Source: Woeseiaceae bacterium (GTDB lineage: Bacteria > Pseudomonadota > Gammaproteobacteria > Steroidobacterales > Woeseiaceae). Taken from it: 48,454 nucleotides of DNA. Positions within the stretch are counted from its first letter, which is position 1; each line of letters begins with the position of its first letter. The position numbers and the translations under genes were made by a program. Positions 16,906-25,220 of the stretch are shown here, piece after piece. The notes below the pieces were generated by a model, which worked only from the letters and a program-made list of their open reading frames with translations, had not been told where the DNA came from and made no database searches. Where the stretch lies: positions 1-48,454 of the forward strand of contig JAJFKV010000009.1 in NCBI GenBank assembly GCA_021773055.1, written 5' to 3'.

Positions 16906-17685
16906 CTAGAAGCCGAGGGCATCGGGCGCAGATCGGGCCAGGATGTAAATTCCCATGACGATGAGAAAGATCCCGAAACTTCGTTTCAGTGTTTGTTGCG
17001 GCAGCCGATTAGCGAGTTTTCCGCCGGCGAGACTACCTGCGATTCCCAGACCGGTAACGATCATCAATGTTTGCCAGTCCAGCTCCAGATTCTGTGCCTC
17101 CAGAACGTCCATGTACTTGTAAAAACCGCTGTATGACTTGAGAGCAATGATCACAAGACTGGTCGCGACCGCACGGTGCATTGCCATTCCGCCTAACAAC
17201 ACCAGGGCCGGGACGATGAGAAAGCCACCGCCAACACCAACCAGTCCTGTCAATATGCCGACGGCTAATCCATCAACAGCAATTTTCCAGGTTGCTCTGG
17301 GAGCGTGCTCACCACCCGATACGAGATCGACTGGTCGGAGCATGAAATAGGAGGCCAGCAACATTACCCCGGCAAACAGGGTGAGCTGCATGATTCCTGA
17401 CAAATATGCTGCGATAGCGGCGCCGATGTAAGTACCGGCCATGCCAGGCAATCCGAATACCAGCACCTTATGCCAGTCAACCAGCTTTGCTCGCAGATAC
17501 TGAAGGCTGCCCGCAAGCGCGATGGTACCCACGACAAACAGCGAACCGGCAATTGCCACCTTCTCGTCCTGTCCAATCAGATAAACAAGAACAGGGACCG
17601 TTAAAATCGAGCCGCCGGAACCCAACAGACCCAAACTAACACCAATAGCAACGGCACCCGGCCAGGCGAGTATGGATACAGGCAT
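16906..17685 (-). CDS. TauE/SafE-family membrane permease
   Basis: A 259-residue membrane protein with seven to eight hydrophobic segments and the two repeated family halves: GVSLGLLGSGGSILTVPVLVY at the N-terminus and GLVGVGGGFLIVPALVLLGG after residue 145. TauE/SafE proteins export sulfur-containing anions such as sulfite or sulfoacetate. In BigR-controlled operons a member sits beside persulfide dioxygenase, and export of sulfite made by that enzyme is the usual explanation. The gene follows the dioxygenase with a 15-base gap and precedes the SQR fusion with a 24-base gap. Confidence 0.85.
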   Translation of the reverse strand: MPVSILAWPGAVAIGVSLGLLGSGGSILTVPVLVYLIGQDEKVAIAGSLFVVGTIALAGSLQYLRAKLVDWHKVLVFGLPGMAGTYIGAAIAAYLSGIMQLTLFAGVMLLASYFMLRPVDLVSGGEHAPRATWKIAVDGLAVGILTGLVGVGGGFLIVPALVLLGGMAMHRAVATSLVIIALKSYSGFYKYMDVLEAQNLELDWQTLMIVTGLGIAGSLAGGKLANRLPQQTLKRSFGIFLIVMGIYILARSAPDALGF

Positions 17686-17700
17686 TACCGGGGCAGCTTT

Positions 17701-18564
17701 CTAGAGTACATCGACCGGTACTTTCAGGTAGCGCACGCCATTGCCTTCCGGGGCCGGAAGATCACCGGCGCGGATGTTGACCTGGATGGACGGCACGATT
17801 AATTTCGGCACGCCCAATTGTGCGTCCCGCTCGGTTCGAAAAGCCACGAACTCCTGTTTCGTGATGCCTTCGTGGATATGGATATTGCTCTCGCGTTGCT
17901 CGGCAATGCTGCATTGCCAGGCGTAGTTATCACGGCCCGGCGCCTTGTAGTCGTGACACATGAAGAGTCGCGTTTCATTGGGCAAACCGAGTATTTGTTG
18001 GATCGAATCGTACAGCGCCCCTGCATCACCACCTGGAAAGTCGCAACGCGCGGTGCCGAAATCCGGCATGAACAGCGTGTCACCAACGAAAGCGGCATCG
18101 CCAATCACGAACGTCACGCAGGCGGGAGTATGGCCTGGGGTATGCAGCACCTTCGCTGGAATGTTTCCAATCTTGAATTCTTCGCCATCGCCCAGCAGTA
18201 CGTCGAACTGACTGCCATCGGTCGCGATGCCATCAAGATTAAAAATGCCGCTGAATACTTCTTGTATGGCGCCGATTTGATCGCCGATCGCAGTCCTCGC
18301 CCGTAGTCGCTGCTTGAGCACTGGCGCTGCCGACAGGTGATCGGCATGGACATGTGTTTCCAGGACGAGGTCCAGTGACAAGTTGTTCGATTCGATGAAC
18401 CCAATAACGGCGTCCACTGACGCAGTGGACGTCCGCCCCGCCACGAGATCGTAGTCGAGAACCGGGTCAATGACGGCACATTGCTGTGTCTCAGGATCGC
18501 TGACAACATAGGTGAGCGTGTTCGTTACCTCGTCAAGAAACGCGGTAACCTCGGGACTCTGCAT
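17701..18564 (-). CDS. Persulfide dioxygenase (ETHE1/Blh-like)
   Basis: A 287-residue metallo-beta-lactamase-fold enzyme. The iron ligands are visible: HVHADHL (His71, His73, Asp75, His76), HTPGHTPAC, VGDTLF and MCHDY. Together with PDFGTARCDFPGGDA these are typical of persulfide dioxygenases of the Blh/ETHE1 type, which oxidise glutathione persulfide to sulfite. It lacks a C-terminal rhodanese domain. It is the first gene of a leftward operon with TauE and the SQR fusion. An AGGAAG ribosome binding site precedes the ATG, and the operator at 18593-18612 is 29 bases upstream. Role in sulfide detoxification and oxidation follows from the family and its neighbours. Confidence 0.88.
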   Translation of the reverse strand: MQSPEVTAFLDEVTNTLTYVVSDPETQQCAVIDPVLDYDLVAGRTSTASVDAVIGFIESNNLSLDLVLETHVHADHLSAAPVLKQRLRARTAIGDQIGAIQEVFSGIFNLDGIATDGSQFDVLLGDGEEFKIGNIPAKVLHTPGHTPACVTFVIGDAAFVGDTLFMPDFGTARCDFPGGDAGALYDSIQQILGLPNETRLFMCHDYKAPGRDNYAWQCSIAEQRESNIHIHEGITKQEFVAFRTERDAQLGVPKLIVPSIQVNIRAGDLPAPEGNGVRYLKVPVDVL

Positions 18565-18592
18565 CAGAGCTTCCTATTTTGGATTGAGTCTA

Positions 18593-18612
18593 ATATTAGC
18601 ATAACGTAATAT
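18593..18612. promoter_or_regulatory. Predicted BigR/SqrR-type operator, copy 1
   Basis: The inverted repeat ATATTA-N8-TAATAT lies between persulfide dioxygenase (starts 18564, leftward) and the metallo-beta-lactamase-fold gene (18663, rightward). Each half-site is also a good -10 hexamer on the strand it would serve. On the minus strand TTGACA (18618-18623) stands 19 bases ahead of TAATAT (18593-18598), which is preceded by TGC as in an extended -10. A repressor bound here would block both promoters. Identical repeats occur at 20674 and 20765. Confidence 0.75.
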
Positions 18613-18662
18613 ATCGTTGTCAATCAGCCGTTCAAAATACTCTCAAGTGGCGAAATAGTGAA

Positions 18663-19610
18663 ATGACCCTGCACCGATTAGTCTTACTGACCATTGTCGT
18701 CACCCCAGCTTTGGTATTGGCTGACCAGTCGATTCCGGATCAATACCCGGACTCACTCTTGTACGCAAAGCCTGTTGAGGTCATACCAAACGTCTGGACA
18801 GCGACTGGAGCCACGGCGCCAACAACGTATGAAAACTCTGGCCACAACAACAACTACACTTTCGTCATAACCGGTGGCGGTGTCGTGGTCATTAATAGCG
18901 GCAGCTACCTGCTGGCGAAGGCACTGCATGAAGAAATTCTTGATATCACAGACGAGCCGGTTGTCCTGGTGATAAATGAAAACGGTCAGGGTCATGCATC
19001 GCTCGGCAATGGCTACTGGAAAGACCAGGGCGTGCCTATTCTTGCCCATGCCGACACGATTCACGAGATTGAAGAAAGCGGTTCCGCCTCTTTGGCACGA
19101 CTCAAACGAGTAGTTAAAGAAAAGGCAGAGGGCTCCCGCGTGGAATTACCGACGGAAACATTTTCCGAAAAACGGACTATAGAGCTCGGTGATACGGTAA
19201 TAGAAATCTTGTGGTTGGGTCACTCGCACTCAGTCGGAGATATTGTTGTTTGGTTGCCGGATGAGCACCTGGTTGTCTCGGGGGACATGGCGTTTCACGA
19301 ACGCATGCTGCCCATCTTCGAAACTACTGATACGCGTTTGTGGCTGGAAAGCTGGCAGCGCTTCGAGGATTTGCAGGCACAATACGTCATACCCGGTCAT
19401 GGTCATCCGACCAACATGGCGCAAGTCAGGCGCTACACTCGCGACTACCTTCTTTTCCTGCGGGCAGAGGTACAAGCGCTCCTTGATGAGGGTGATGACC
19501 TGCAAGCGGCCTATATGATCGACCAATCCCGATACGCACATCTTGATACGTTCAACGAGTTGGCCAGCCGCAATGCAGGACGCCTGTTCGAACAAATGGA
19601 ATTCGAGTAG
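18663..19610 (+). CDS. Exported metallo-beta-lactamase-fold protein with altered metal motif
   Basis: A 315-residue protein with a signal peptide (cleavage near LVLA-DQ), similar in layout to the SoxH or quinoprotein-relay hydrolase group. The usual HxHxDH metal motif is replaced by NENGQGHA: at the four ligand positions I read Asn107, Gln109, His111 and Ala112. The later ligands are present in GHSHSVGD (His187), VSGD (Asp208) and PGHGHP (His246). The fold is therefore clear, but metal content and activity are uncertain. It diverges from the persulfide dioxygenase operon across a predicted operator, so it is a likely member of the sulfide regulon. Convergent with the next gene, with three bases between the stops. 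Confidence 0.75.
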   Translation: MTLHRLVLLTIVVTPALVLADQSIPDQYPDSLLYAKPVEVIPNVWTATGATAPTTYENSGHNNNYTFVITGGGVVVINSGSYLLAKALHEEILDITDEPVVLVINENGQGHASLGNGYWKDQGVPILAHADTIHEIEESGSASLARLKRVVKEKAEGSRVELPTETFSEKRTIELGDTVIEILWLGHSHSVGDIVVWLPDEHLVVSGDMAFHERMLPIFETTDTRLWLESWQRFEDLQAQYVIPGHGHPTNMAQVRRYTRDYLLFLRAEVQALLDEGDDLQAAYMIDQSRYAHLDTFNELASRNAGRLFEQMEFE

Positions 19611-19613
19611 CGT

Positions 19614-20654
19614 TTACTGAAGGCTTTCCTCAACGAAATCCTCGATCGAATTTGAGATAGCCGAGGGCACGCCAACATTGGCAGTGAATGCCCGGTAGCC
19701 CGAGTCCCAGAAGTACAGTTGCATTCGCCACATTTGGCCGTAATGCAGTACTTTCGTCTGCCCCTCATCTTTGAGTATCAATATCTCCGTCGGCAATGCC
19801 GCGACATGGTCGACGCCCGGGAATGGCGCATCGTCCGACTTGCCATCACTCCGAAACCGGGAATTGATGCGAATCATTCGGTCCTCAATGTACGGATTGC
19901 TCACACCGATATACACGGCGTTTTCACCAAATGGTATTTGCACCAACGCATCCCAGGCAACCGGTTCGTCGATGCCTTCGGCCTTTGCGGCCGCGAGTGC
20001 TGTGGTGACGGTTGCTGTGACCTCGGTGAAGTCGGATTCTTCCGCCTCATGAATCACTAACTGACTTTTTCGAAAGGTTCGAAACTTGGCCATCATTCGT
20101 GCAGGACCGTCACCTTTGAATTTTCGATAGTGTTTCTCCGTTCGCTGCGGTGATTGCTGCACGCTGACCGACTCGCCGGGTACCCCCGACAACGCCTTCC
20201 TGATATCGCTTGCGGCCCGACCGGCGCCAGCCACCAATTTGTCGTAGTTCGTGGAACCCGCATAAAAGACCATCGCGTGTGGCACCGGGTTTGCCATATT
20301 GACCCGCGTCTTCTGATCATCACCCCAGGTGTAGACAGCCACTCGCAATACCTGTGCCGAAACCGTTCGTGGCGATTCATTCACCGCAAGCGCCTGGTAG
20401 TCGGGCGATGTCAGTACGAACACATGTGCGCGCTGTTTTTGATCCGGAACACGTACTTCGTGTTGAGCATGGAGCGTGAGATTCGATTCCTGTAACGCGG
20501 TATCTACAGCGGCTAGCGTTTCTGCGTAGCTACCGCTCGCTTCGTTGAGCAGCTCGAATATCCCGTACTCATCAGCGCTTTGCGCAACGCCCGAGATCAG
20601 GCAGAAAAATGTCAACGCCGCCAGTTTGCTCAGATGCTGTTGGAATGTGGTCAC
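19614..20654 (-). CDS. Unrecognised exported protein of sulfur regulon, possibly DUF302-like
   Basis: A 346-residue protein with a signal peptide (cleavage near GVAQS-ADE). I do not recognise a family with certainty. Two halves of mixed alpha/beta character can be seen; segments such as VDHVAALPTEILIL and ALQESNLTLHAQHEV recall the small DUF302 fold, so it could be a tandem of DUF302-like domains. The GTG at 20654 is preceded by AGGAGC, whereas a longer frame to 20738 would run through the operator at 20674-20693. That operator, identical to the one before persulfide dioxygenase, implies control by the same regulator and a role tied to sulfide or persulfide. Confidence 0.6.
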   Translation of the reverse strand: MTTFQQHLSKLAALTFFCLISGVAQSADEYGIFELLNEASGSYAETLAAVDTALQESNLTLHAQHEVRVPDQKQRAHVFVLTSPDYQALAVNESPRTVSAQVLRVAVYTWGDDQKTRVNMANPVPHAMVFYAGSTNYDKLVAGAGRAASDIRKALSGVPGESVSVQQSPQRTEKHYRKFKGDGPARMMAKFRTFRKSQLVIHEAEESDFTEVTATVTTALAAAKAEGIDEPVAWDALVQIPFGENAVYIGVSNPYIEDRMIRINSRFRSDGKSDDAPFPGVDHVAALPTEILILKDEGQTKVLHYGQMWRMQLYFWDSGYRAFTANVGVPSAISNSIEDFVEESLQ

Positions 20655-20673
20655 GATTAGCTCCTGATCTATT

Positions 20674-20693
20674 ATATTATAATTTTGTAATAT
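20674..20693. promoter_or_regulatory. Predicted BigR/SqrR-type operator, copy 2
   Basis: ATATTA-N8-TAATAT, with both arms and the spacing identical to copies at 18593 and 20765. It ends 19 bases before the GTG start of the leftward gene at 20654. The minus-strand TAATAT (20674-20679) could be that gene's -10. With copy 3 it flanks a divergent intergenic region of 162 bases, so each gene has its own site. Confidence 0.72.
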
Positions 20694-20764
20694 ACCGTTC
20701 CTGACAGGAAACGCAATCGATATAGCCAAAAGGTACAAAATAGGCGTACCTTTTTGTGGCCTTT

Positions 20765-20784
20765 ATATTAAATAATGCTAATAT
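20765..20784. promoter_or_regulatory. Predicted BigR/SqrR-type operator, copy 3
   Basis: ATATTA-N8-TAATAT located 32 bases upstream of the YeeE/YedE pair. The right arm TAATAT (20779-20784) is preceded by TGC, an extended -10 pattern on the plus strand also seen in minus-strand orientation at copy 1. Occupancy would cover the polymerase binding region and repress the transporter genes. Confidence 0.72.
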
Positions 20785-20816
20785 ACACGCCCGTTGAATT
20801 TATTAGGAGGTCACGC

Positions 20817-21353
20817 ATGCAGGATGAGCCTGTTATTTCGTGGAAAGTCGCCGGAGCTTTGCTCGGTTTACTGCTTATTCTCGCAACCGCACTCGTCAAG
20901 CCAATCGGCGTGTCCACGCAATACGTCGTGACCGATGGGATCATATTGCACAACGCTGCACCCGATGTTGCAGAGTCCAATGAGTACTTTAATAAGTACG
21001 GTGAGAAGGATGATTGGGGCATCGGCTACGGCTGGATGCTGGTTGTCGGCATGTTTGCCGGCGGCGCTATTTCAGCACTTGCCACCAAACACTTCAGAAG
21101 CCGCAACAATCCGTCGGTACCGTCGATGTGGAGTACGGAATTTGGCAACTCCTCACCGCGGCGAATGATGCACGCTTTCACTGGTGGAGTGCTCTTGTTG
21201 TTCGGCGCCCGCCTCGCTGGTGGCTGCACCAGCGGCCACATGATCAGCGGCATCTCGCAGCTCACGATCGGATCATTCCTGTTCGGCATATCAATTTTTG
21301 CGTCCGGGATAATCACGGCACGCATCCTGTACCGCAAGAGGTTGGCATCATGA
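20817..21353 (+). CDS. YeeE/YedE-family sulfur transporter subunit, first of pair
   Basis: A 178-residue inner-membrane protein with about four hydrophobic segments and the family signature GARLAGGCTSGHMISG (around residues 130-145), whose cysteine lies in the presumed path for thiosulfate or a related sulfur species. Split YeeE proteins encoded in pairs (PmpA/PmpB type) are common next to sulfide-responsive ArsR genes. AGGAGG lies seven bases before the ATG at 20817. The gene overlaps the second half by ATGA and is preceded by operator copy 3. Confidence 0.85.
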   Translation: MQDEPVISWKVAGALLGLLLILATALVKPIGVSTQYVVTDGIILHNAAPDVAESNEYFNKYGEKDDWGIGYGWMLVVGMFAGGAISALATKHFRSRNNPSVPSMWSTEFGNSSPRRMMHAFTGGVLLLFGARLAGGCTSGHMISGISQLTIGSFLFGISIFASGIITARILYRKRLAS

Positions 21354-21871
21354 AATTATTCCTCGGACTGGCCATCGGTATGGCCTTCGGCGCCATTCTT
21401 CAACTTGGCGGCGCCTCGAGCTACAAAAAGATCATGGGCAGCCTGTTGTTGAAAGACATGGACATCATCAAGTTGATCCTGATGGCTATCGCGGTCGGGA
21501 CCGTGGGCATCTATGCGCTGGACCTCGTCGATATGGCGAATTTGAGCATCAAACCAACTTATATCGTTGGAATCGTCATAGCAGGACTAATTTTCGGTGT
21601 CGGTTTTGCCGTCGCCGGCTACTGTCCGGGAACGTGTATCGTCGCCTCTGCTGAGGGCAAGACCGATGCGATGGTGACAGTTCTTGGAGGCCTGGCGGGT
21701 GCACTTATTTACGCACTTGTTTATCCGGCGATTAGCGGATTGATTAGCGTTACCAACTACGGCGAAGTCACGATCCCAAGTACACTGGGCATCGATGGCA
21801 TCTGGATAGCGATCCCCTTCAGTGCGATTTTATTCGTCTTGATGTTCAAGGTCCTGAAAGACCGCTACTGA
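21350..21871 (+). CDS. YeeE/YedE-family sulfur transporter subunit, second of pair
   Basis: A 173-residue membrane protein with about five hydrophobic segments and the signature FAVAGYCPGTCIVASAEGK, with two cysteines in the GYCPGTC position typical of the second half of the YeeE/YedE family. Its ATG overlaps the stop codon of the first subunit (ATGA), so the two are made together and probably form one pore. Likely substrate is thiosulfate or another sulfane-sulfur anion, from family knowledge. A strong hairpin follows 23 bases after its stop codon. Confidence 0.85.
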   Translation: MKLFLGLAIGMAFGAILQLGGASSYKKIMGSLLLKDMDIIKLILMAIAVGTVGIYALDLVDMANLSIKPTYIVGIVIAGLIFGVGFAVAGYCPGTCIVASAEGKTDAMVTVLGGLAGALIYALVYPAISGLISVTNYGEVTIPSTLGIDGIWIAIPFSAILFVLMFKVLKDRY

Positions 21872-21894
21872 TAACAGGCGTTTTGCGGAAACGA

Positions 21895-21918
21895 AAAAGG
21901 GGCCAGTCGGCCCCTTTT
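21895..21918. terminator. Bidirectional intrinsic terminator
   Basis: A perfect ten-base-pair stem AAAAGGGGCC / GGCCCCTTTT with loop AGTC lies between the convergent ends of the YeeE pair (21871) and soxB (21927). Read rightward the stem ends in a T run, and read leftward the mirror A run becomes U in RNA, so it can stop both transcripts. Confidence 0.9.
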
Positions 21919-21926
21919 CTTATTGC

Positions 21927-23690
21927 TTATGACGCAACGATTCCGGAGTAGTCACTAAGCCCCGGGTTCCCTGCCACGTTTCTCAGTTTCGGCGTATTGA
22001 CCTTCTCCACCTTTATCGTCTTCTTCGACTTCAGGTATTCGGCAACAACATCCCATACCGGAGCGCCCGTCGATGCCGATCCAACCGTCGCCCATCCGGC
22101 AACCTTGTAACTCTTCGATGCCTCGATCGAGTTACCACTGTCGAGGGTCAAATCTGAAATACGCCCATCCATTTTCGCCGTCGGGTCGCAGGTAAAATTG
22201 AGACCACCAAGGCGCACCATGTCACCGCCCTGCTGATAATACGGATCTGAATGAAACAGATTATCCGCGACGCTTTCGAGGATTAGCTTCAGTTCGCTGC
22301 CGGCCATCTCCCGGACATAGGTTTCCGGATACGTCATTGCGGTCTGGTCCATCAGGCGCTCCATCGTCACCACATCACCCGGCAAGACAGACGTTCCCCA
22401 GCGGAATCCGGGTGACAGCGATATTTCAGCGTCTCCGACCTCCAGCAGGGCGTCGCAAATTACCTGGTCAAACGTACCGTTGAAATTACCGCGCCGATAC
22501 AAGAGCGACTCCGCAACAGCCAAGGGTTCTTCCAGTTGCGCTTTATAGGGCGCACGGACATCAGTGATGAACTGCAGCATTTCGGGATCAGCGGGTAACA
22601 GGTTTGCAAAGACTGGCAGCAATCGATAGCGATAATCATTGATCTTGCCTTTACCAATATCGAGATCAAGAACCGCCAGGAACTTACCATTGGAACCGGC
22701 GTTTGAAACAATCGTCCTACTGCCGGAATTTTCGATCAGTAAGGGTTCCGGCACGCCGTCATGTGTGTGCCCGCCTAAAATTGCGTCGATACCTGTTACT
22801 CGACTGGCCATCTTGACGTCGACGTCCATGCCGTTGTGTGACAGAACGATAACGGCATCCGGTTGCTCGGTCGCTCTAATGTGATCGACCATCTCCTGCA
22901 TTTCGCCATCACGGATGCCGAACGACCAGTCCGGAATGAAACGGCCTGGATTCGCGATCGGTGTATACGGAAATGCCTGCCCGATAATCGCGACGCGTCG
23001 CTCACCCAACTCGCGAATCGTGTACGGTTTAAAAGCGTGGCCAGAGTCTTCGTCAAACGCTGCCACGCCGTCGAACAGGGCTTCTTCAGAAACGCGAACA
23101 TTCTGGGCAACAAACTCACCGTTGAATCGCTCGATGTTCTGCAACACCTCTTCATCGCGATAGGTGAACTCCCAATGGCCGGTCATGACATCCACGCCCA
23201 ACAGGTTGCAGGCATCAACCATGTCCTGGCCGCGGGTCCAAAGTGAAGTCGCGGAACCCTGCCAGGTGTCACCACCATCGAGCAGCAAGGAGTTGCCGTC
23301 GCCAACCTCTGCGCGCTGTTGGTCAACCAATGTCTTGAGGTGTGCGAACCCACCGACACGACCGAACTGTCTCGCCGCCGCGTCGAAGTTCAGGTAGGTG
23401 AACGCATGCGCTTCTCGCTCCCCACCATTCATTCCCAGCTGACTTAGTAGCTGCTCACCGACAAGGTGAGGAGGTCTGCCCTTGGCTCCGGCGAGCCCAA
23501 TATTGACGTTAGGCTCACGGAAATAGATTGGCATCAATTGCGCATGGCAATCCGTGAAGTGCAGGATACGGGCGTTGCCGAACGGTGCGGCTGCGTAAGG
23601 ATCAGGACGTAGGCCGGCGCTTGAACATCCCGCGAACATCCCTGCAGCACTGGCGCTGCCAAGCATCCATAAGAAATCGCGTCGATCCAT
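21927..23690 (-). CDS. soxB: Thiosulfohydrolase SoxB
   Basis: A 587-residue periplasmic dimanganese enzyme of the 5'-nucleotidase/metallophosphoesterase superfamily that hydrolyses the sulfone group from SoxY-bound cysteine S-thiosulfonate, releasing sulfate. The N-terminus begins MDRRDFLWMLGSAS, a Tat-type signal. Metal-site motifs follow in order: HFTDCHAQLMPIY, LDGGDTWQGSATSLW, GHWEFTYRDE, LSHNGMDVD and GGHTHDGVPEP. The C-terminal nucleotidase domain contains NFNGTFDQVICDALL. It is the last gene of the leftward sox operon, 24 bases after soxK, and ends before the terminator. Confidence 0.95.
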   Translation of the reverse strand: MDRRDFLWMLGSASAAGMFAGCSSAGLRPDPYAAAPFGNARILHFTDCHAQLMPIYFREPNVNIGLAGAKGRPPHLVGEQLLSQLGMNGGEREAHAFTYLNFDAAARQFGRVGGFAHLKTLVDQQRAEVGDGNSLLLDGGDTWQGSATSLWTRGQDMVDACNLLGVDVMTGHWEFTYRDEEVLQNIERFNGEFVAQNVRVSEEALFDGVAAFDEDSGHAFKPYTIRELGERRVAIIGQAFPYTPIANPGRFIPDWSFGIRDGEMQEMVDHIRATEQPDAVIVLSHNGMDVDVKMASRVTGIDAILGGHTHDGVPEPLLIENSGSRTIVSNAGSNGKFLAVLDLDIGKGKINDYRYRLLPVFANLLPADPEMLQFITDVRAPYKAQLEEPLAVAESLLYRRGNFNGTFDQVICDALLEVGDAEISLSPGFRWGTSVLPGDVVTMERLMDQTAMTYPETYVREMAGSELKLILESVADNLFHSDPYYQQGGDMVRLGGLNFTCDPTAKMDGRISDLTLDSGNSIEASKSYKVAGWATVGSASTGAPVWDVVAEYLKSKKTIKVEKVNTPKLRNVAGNPGLSDYSGIVAS

Positions 23691-23714
23691 TGCCGGACTC
23701 TCCTGTAGCCGTCG

Positions 23715-24020
23715 CTATTCCGAGACTAGTCTGTCACGCCAGGTTGCGGCCTCTTTGTCCGCCTGGACGACGGCCAGTTCAGCGTGAACCCGAGCTTCAT
23801 CGGCCAACTGGATTGCGCGAGCTTCATCACCATCTAACGCCGCTTTAGCCGCCGCCTCGATGAGTTGATCCGCGGTCATCCACGCGTGACCTTTCTGGGC
23901 TGACAATTCGATAGCCACTTTTGCGGCGGCAAGCGACGCGTCATAGGATTCTCCGGCTTGCACCTCGGCACCATAAGATGAAATCAGCAACGCCATACAC
24001 AATGCTAATAAATTTCGCAT
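23715..24020 (-). CDS. soxK: SoxXA-binding protein SoxK
   Basis: A 101-residue periplasmic protein with a signal peptide (cleavage near EVQA-GES) and an almost wholly helical body (SLAAAKVAIELSAQKG, TADQLIEAAAKAALDG, EARAIQLADEARVH). The repeated Lys/Ala helices and the size match the SoxXA-binding protein SoxK, which joins and stabilises SoxXA in some sulfur oxidisers. The ATG at 24020 fits GAGGAG eight bases upstream better than a GTG six bases earlier. The gene lies between soxA (13-base gap) and soxB. Confidence 0.8.
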   Translation of the reverse strand: MRNLLALCMALLISSYGAEVQAGESYDASLAAAKVAIELSAQKGHAWMTADQLIEAAAKAALDGDEARAIQLADEARVHAELAVVQADKEAATWRDRLVSE

Positions 24021-24033
24021 CTTCACTACTCCT

Positions 24034-24870
24034 CTAGCGCCGCGACGCCGGTCCGTTGAGCTCCAGGTCGTTGCTCATATACGAAAGGAAGTACTCAAGG
24101 CTTCGAAACTCCTCACTCTGTGCTTCCAGCGGACGAGCTCGAACCTGCACATTGCACTCCCGAAATCGCTTGTGAAGTGTGCCGATCTCGCCCCATTTGG
24201 ACCGGTAAACCGGCCAGTGCGTGGCCTGCCCCAGCGTGGCGCTCAACCTGTCAGCCCGCAGCGACGAACCCGCGGACTGCGCATGGCAATTGCTACACGC
24301 AAAGTTCAACTGACCGCGCCGAGAATAATAAAACTGTTTACCGGCCTCATAAGCTGCCAGCGCGCGCGGATCTTCATCCTGAATCCTGACGTTCATCGTG
24401 TTGCCGCGTGACGTATACGACATGTACGCAGATATGGCTGCAAGTTCACCCTTCAAATAGGGCAGGGCATCCTCCCCATTCGCTTCACGACACTGATTTA
24501 TCGCGAGCTCCAATGTGACAACTGAGCCCATCGCCGAGTCAAAGTGAGGATAATTTTGGCGCACACCAATGCCGCCATTCTCGAAGCAATCTGCATAAGC
24601 CTTGCCGTTGGAAAATGGCGTATTGAAAAACCCTTCGCCTTCCTCGATCGCTATCTCGTATGGAGGAAAGTCCTCCATCTCCAACCACTGCTCACGTGCA
24701 TTTTCATCAAATGCGTACAGACCATTGGCGTATTCCTGTAGATCCACTTGTGGAAAACGATTCTGGTAGTAGTGGACCAGGGCCAGCCTGTCCGCCTCAG
24801 GATCTGCCTGTACGAAATCGGCATTCAGAATGCCGCACGTGATAACTAGCAAGTACTTGATACGTATCAC
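24034..24870 (-). CDS. soxA: L-cysteine S-thiosulfotransferase subunit SoxA
   Basis: A 278-residue exported c-type cytochrome, the catalytic subunit of SoxXA, which couples thiosulfate oxidatively to the SoxY cysteine. Residues 1-22 form the signal peptide. One haem motif is present, CSNCH (192-196), and the cysteine ligand that carries a persulfide is Cys239 in FRECN. In the N-terminal half the position of the second haem in diheme SoxA is replaced by Cys95 and Cys127, as in monohaem types with a disulfide. It lies downstream of soxZ with 13 bases between them. Confidence 0.93.
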   Translation of the reverse strand: MIRIKYLLVITCGILNADFVQADPEADRLALVHYYQNRFPQVDLQEYANGLYAFDENAREQWLEMEDFPPYEIAIEEGEGFFNTPFSNGKAYADCFENGGIGVRQNYPHFDSAMGSVVTLELAINQCREANGEDALPYLKGELAAISAYMSYTSRGNTMNVRIQDEDPRALAAYEAGKQFYYSRRGQLNFACSNCHAQSAGSSLRADRLSATLGQATHWPVYRSKWGEIGTLHKRFRECNVQVRARPLEAQSEEFRSLEYFLSYMSNDLELNGPASRR

Positions 24871-24883
24871 TGCTGACCCCCGG

Positions 24884-25198
24884 CTACTTCAAGCTTATTT
24901 CTGTTTCACTGGAATCCGATTCGTTATCGATCCAGCTCACCTTGATAACGTCGCCCGATGCCGCGCCCCGGATTGAAAACGCAACGTAAGGGTTTTTCGA
25001 AACCGCCGTACCCCAGTACGCCTGCAGTACCGTTTCGCCGTTATGCTGGACGGTCACATCGCTAATGTAATGTGCAGCGACCAGCTCGCCGGAGTCCGCG
25101 TCGCGACGCATACCGGATTCCATATTGTGCGGCAGCAGTGCTTTAACTTCAGCAATGTCGCCTTTGAGCTTTGCTCTGATTTTGATGGGTTTACCCAT
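24884..25198 (-). CDS. soxZ: Sulfur carrier subunit SoxZ
   Basis: A 104-residue immunoglobulin-like protein without signal peptide, as usual; it is exported with SoxY. Family blocks include IRAKLKGDIAEVKALLPHNMESG, VAAHYISDVTVQHNG and NPYVAFSIRGAASGDVIKVSW. SoxZ forms the heterodimer that presents the SoxY swinging arm to each Sox enzyme. GAGGAA before ATG 25198 fixes the start; the longer frame to 25240 would overlap soxY. The gap from soxY is 22 bases. Confidence 0.95.
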   Translation of the reverse strand: MGKPIKIRAKLKGDIAEVKALLPHNMESGMRRDADSGELVAAHYISDVTVQHNGETVLQAYWGTAVSKNPYVAFSIRGAASGDVIKVSWIDNESDSSETEISLK

Positions 25199-25220
25199 GT
25201 CGATTTCCTCTAAACCTTCT

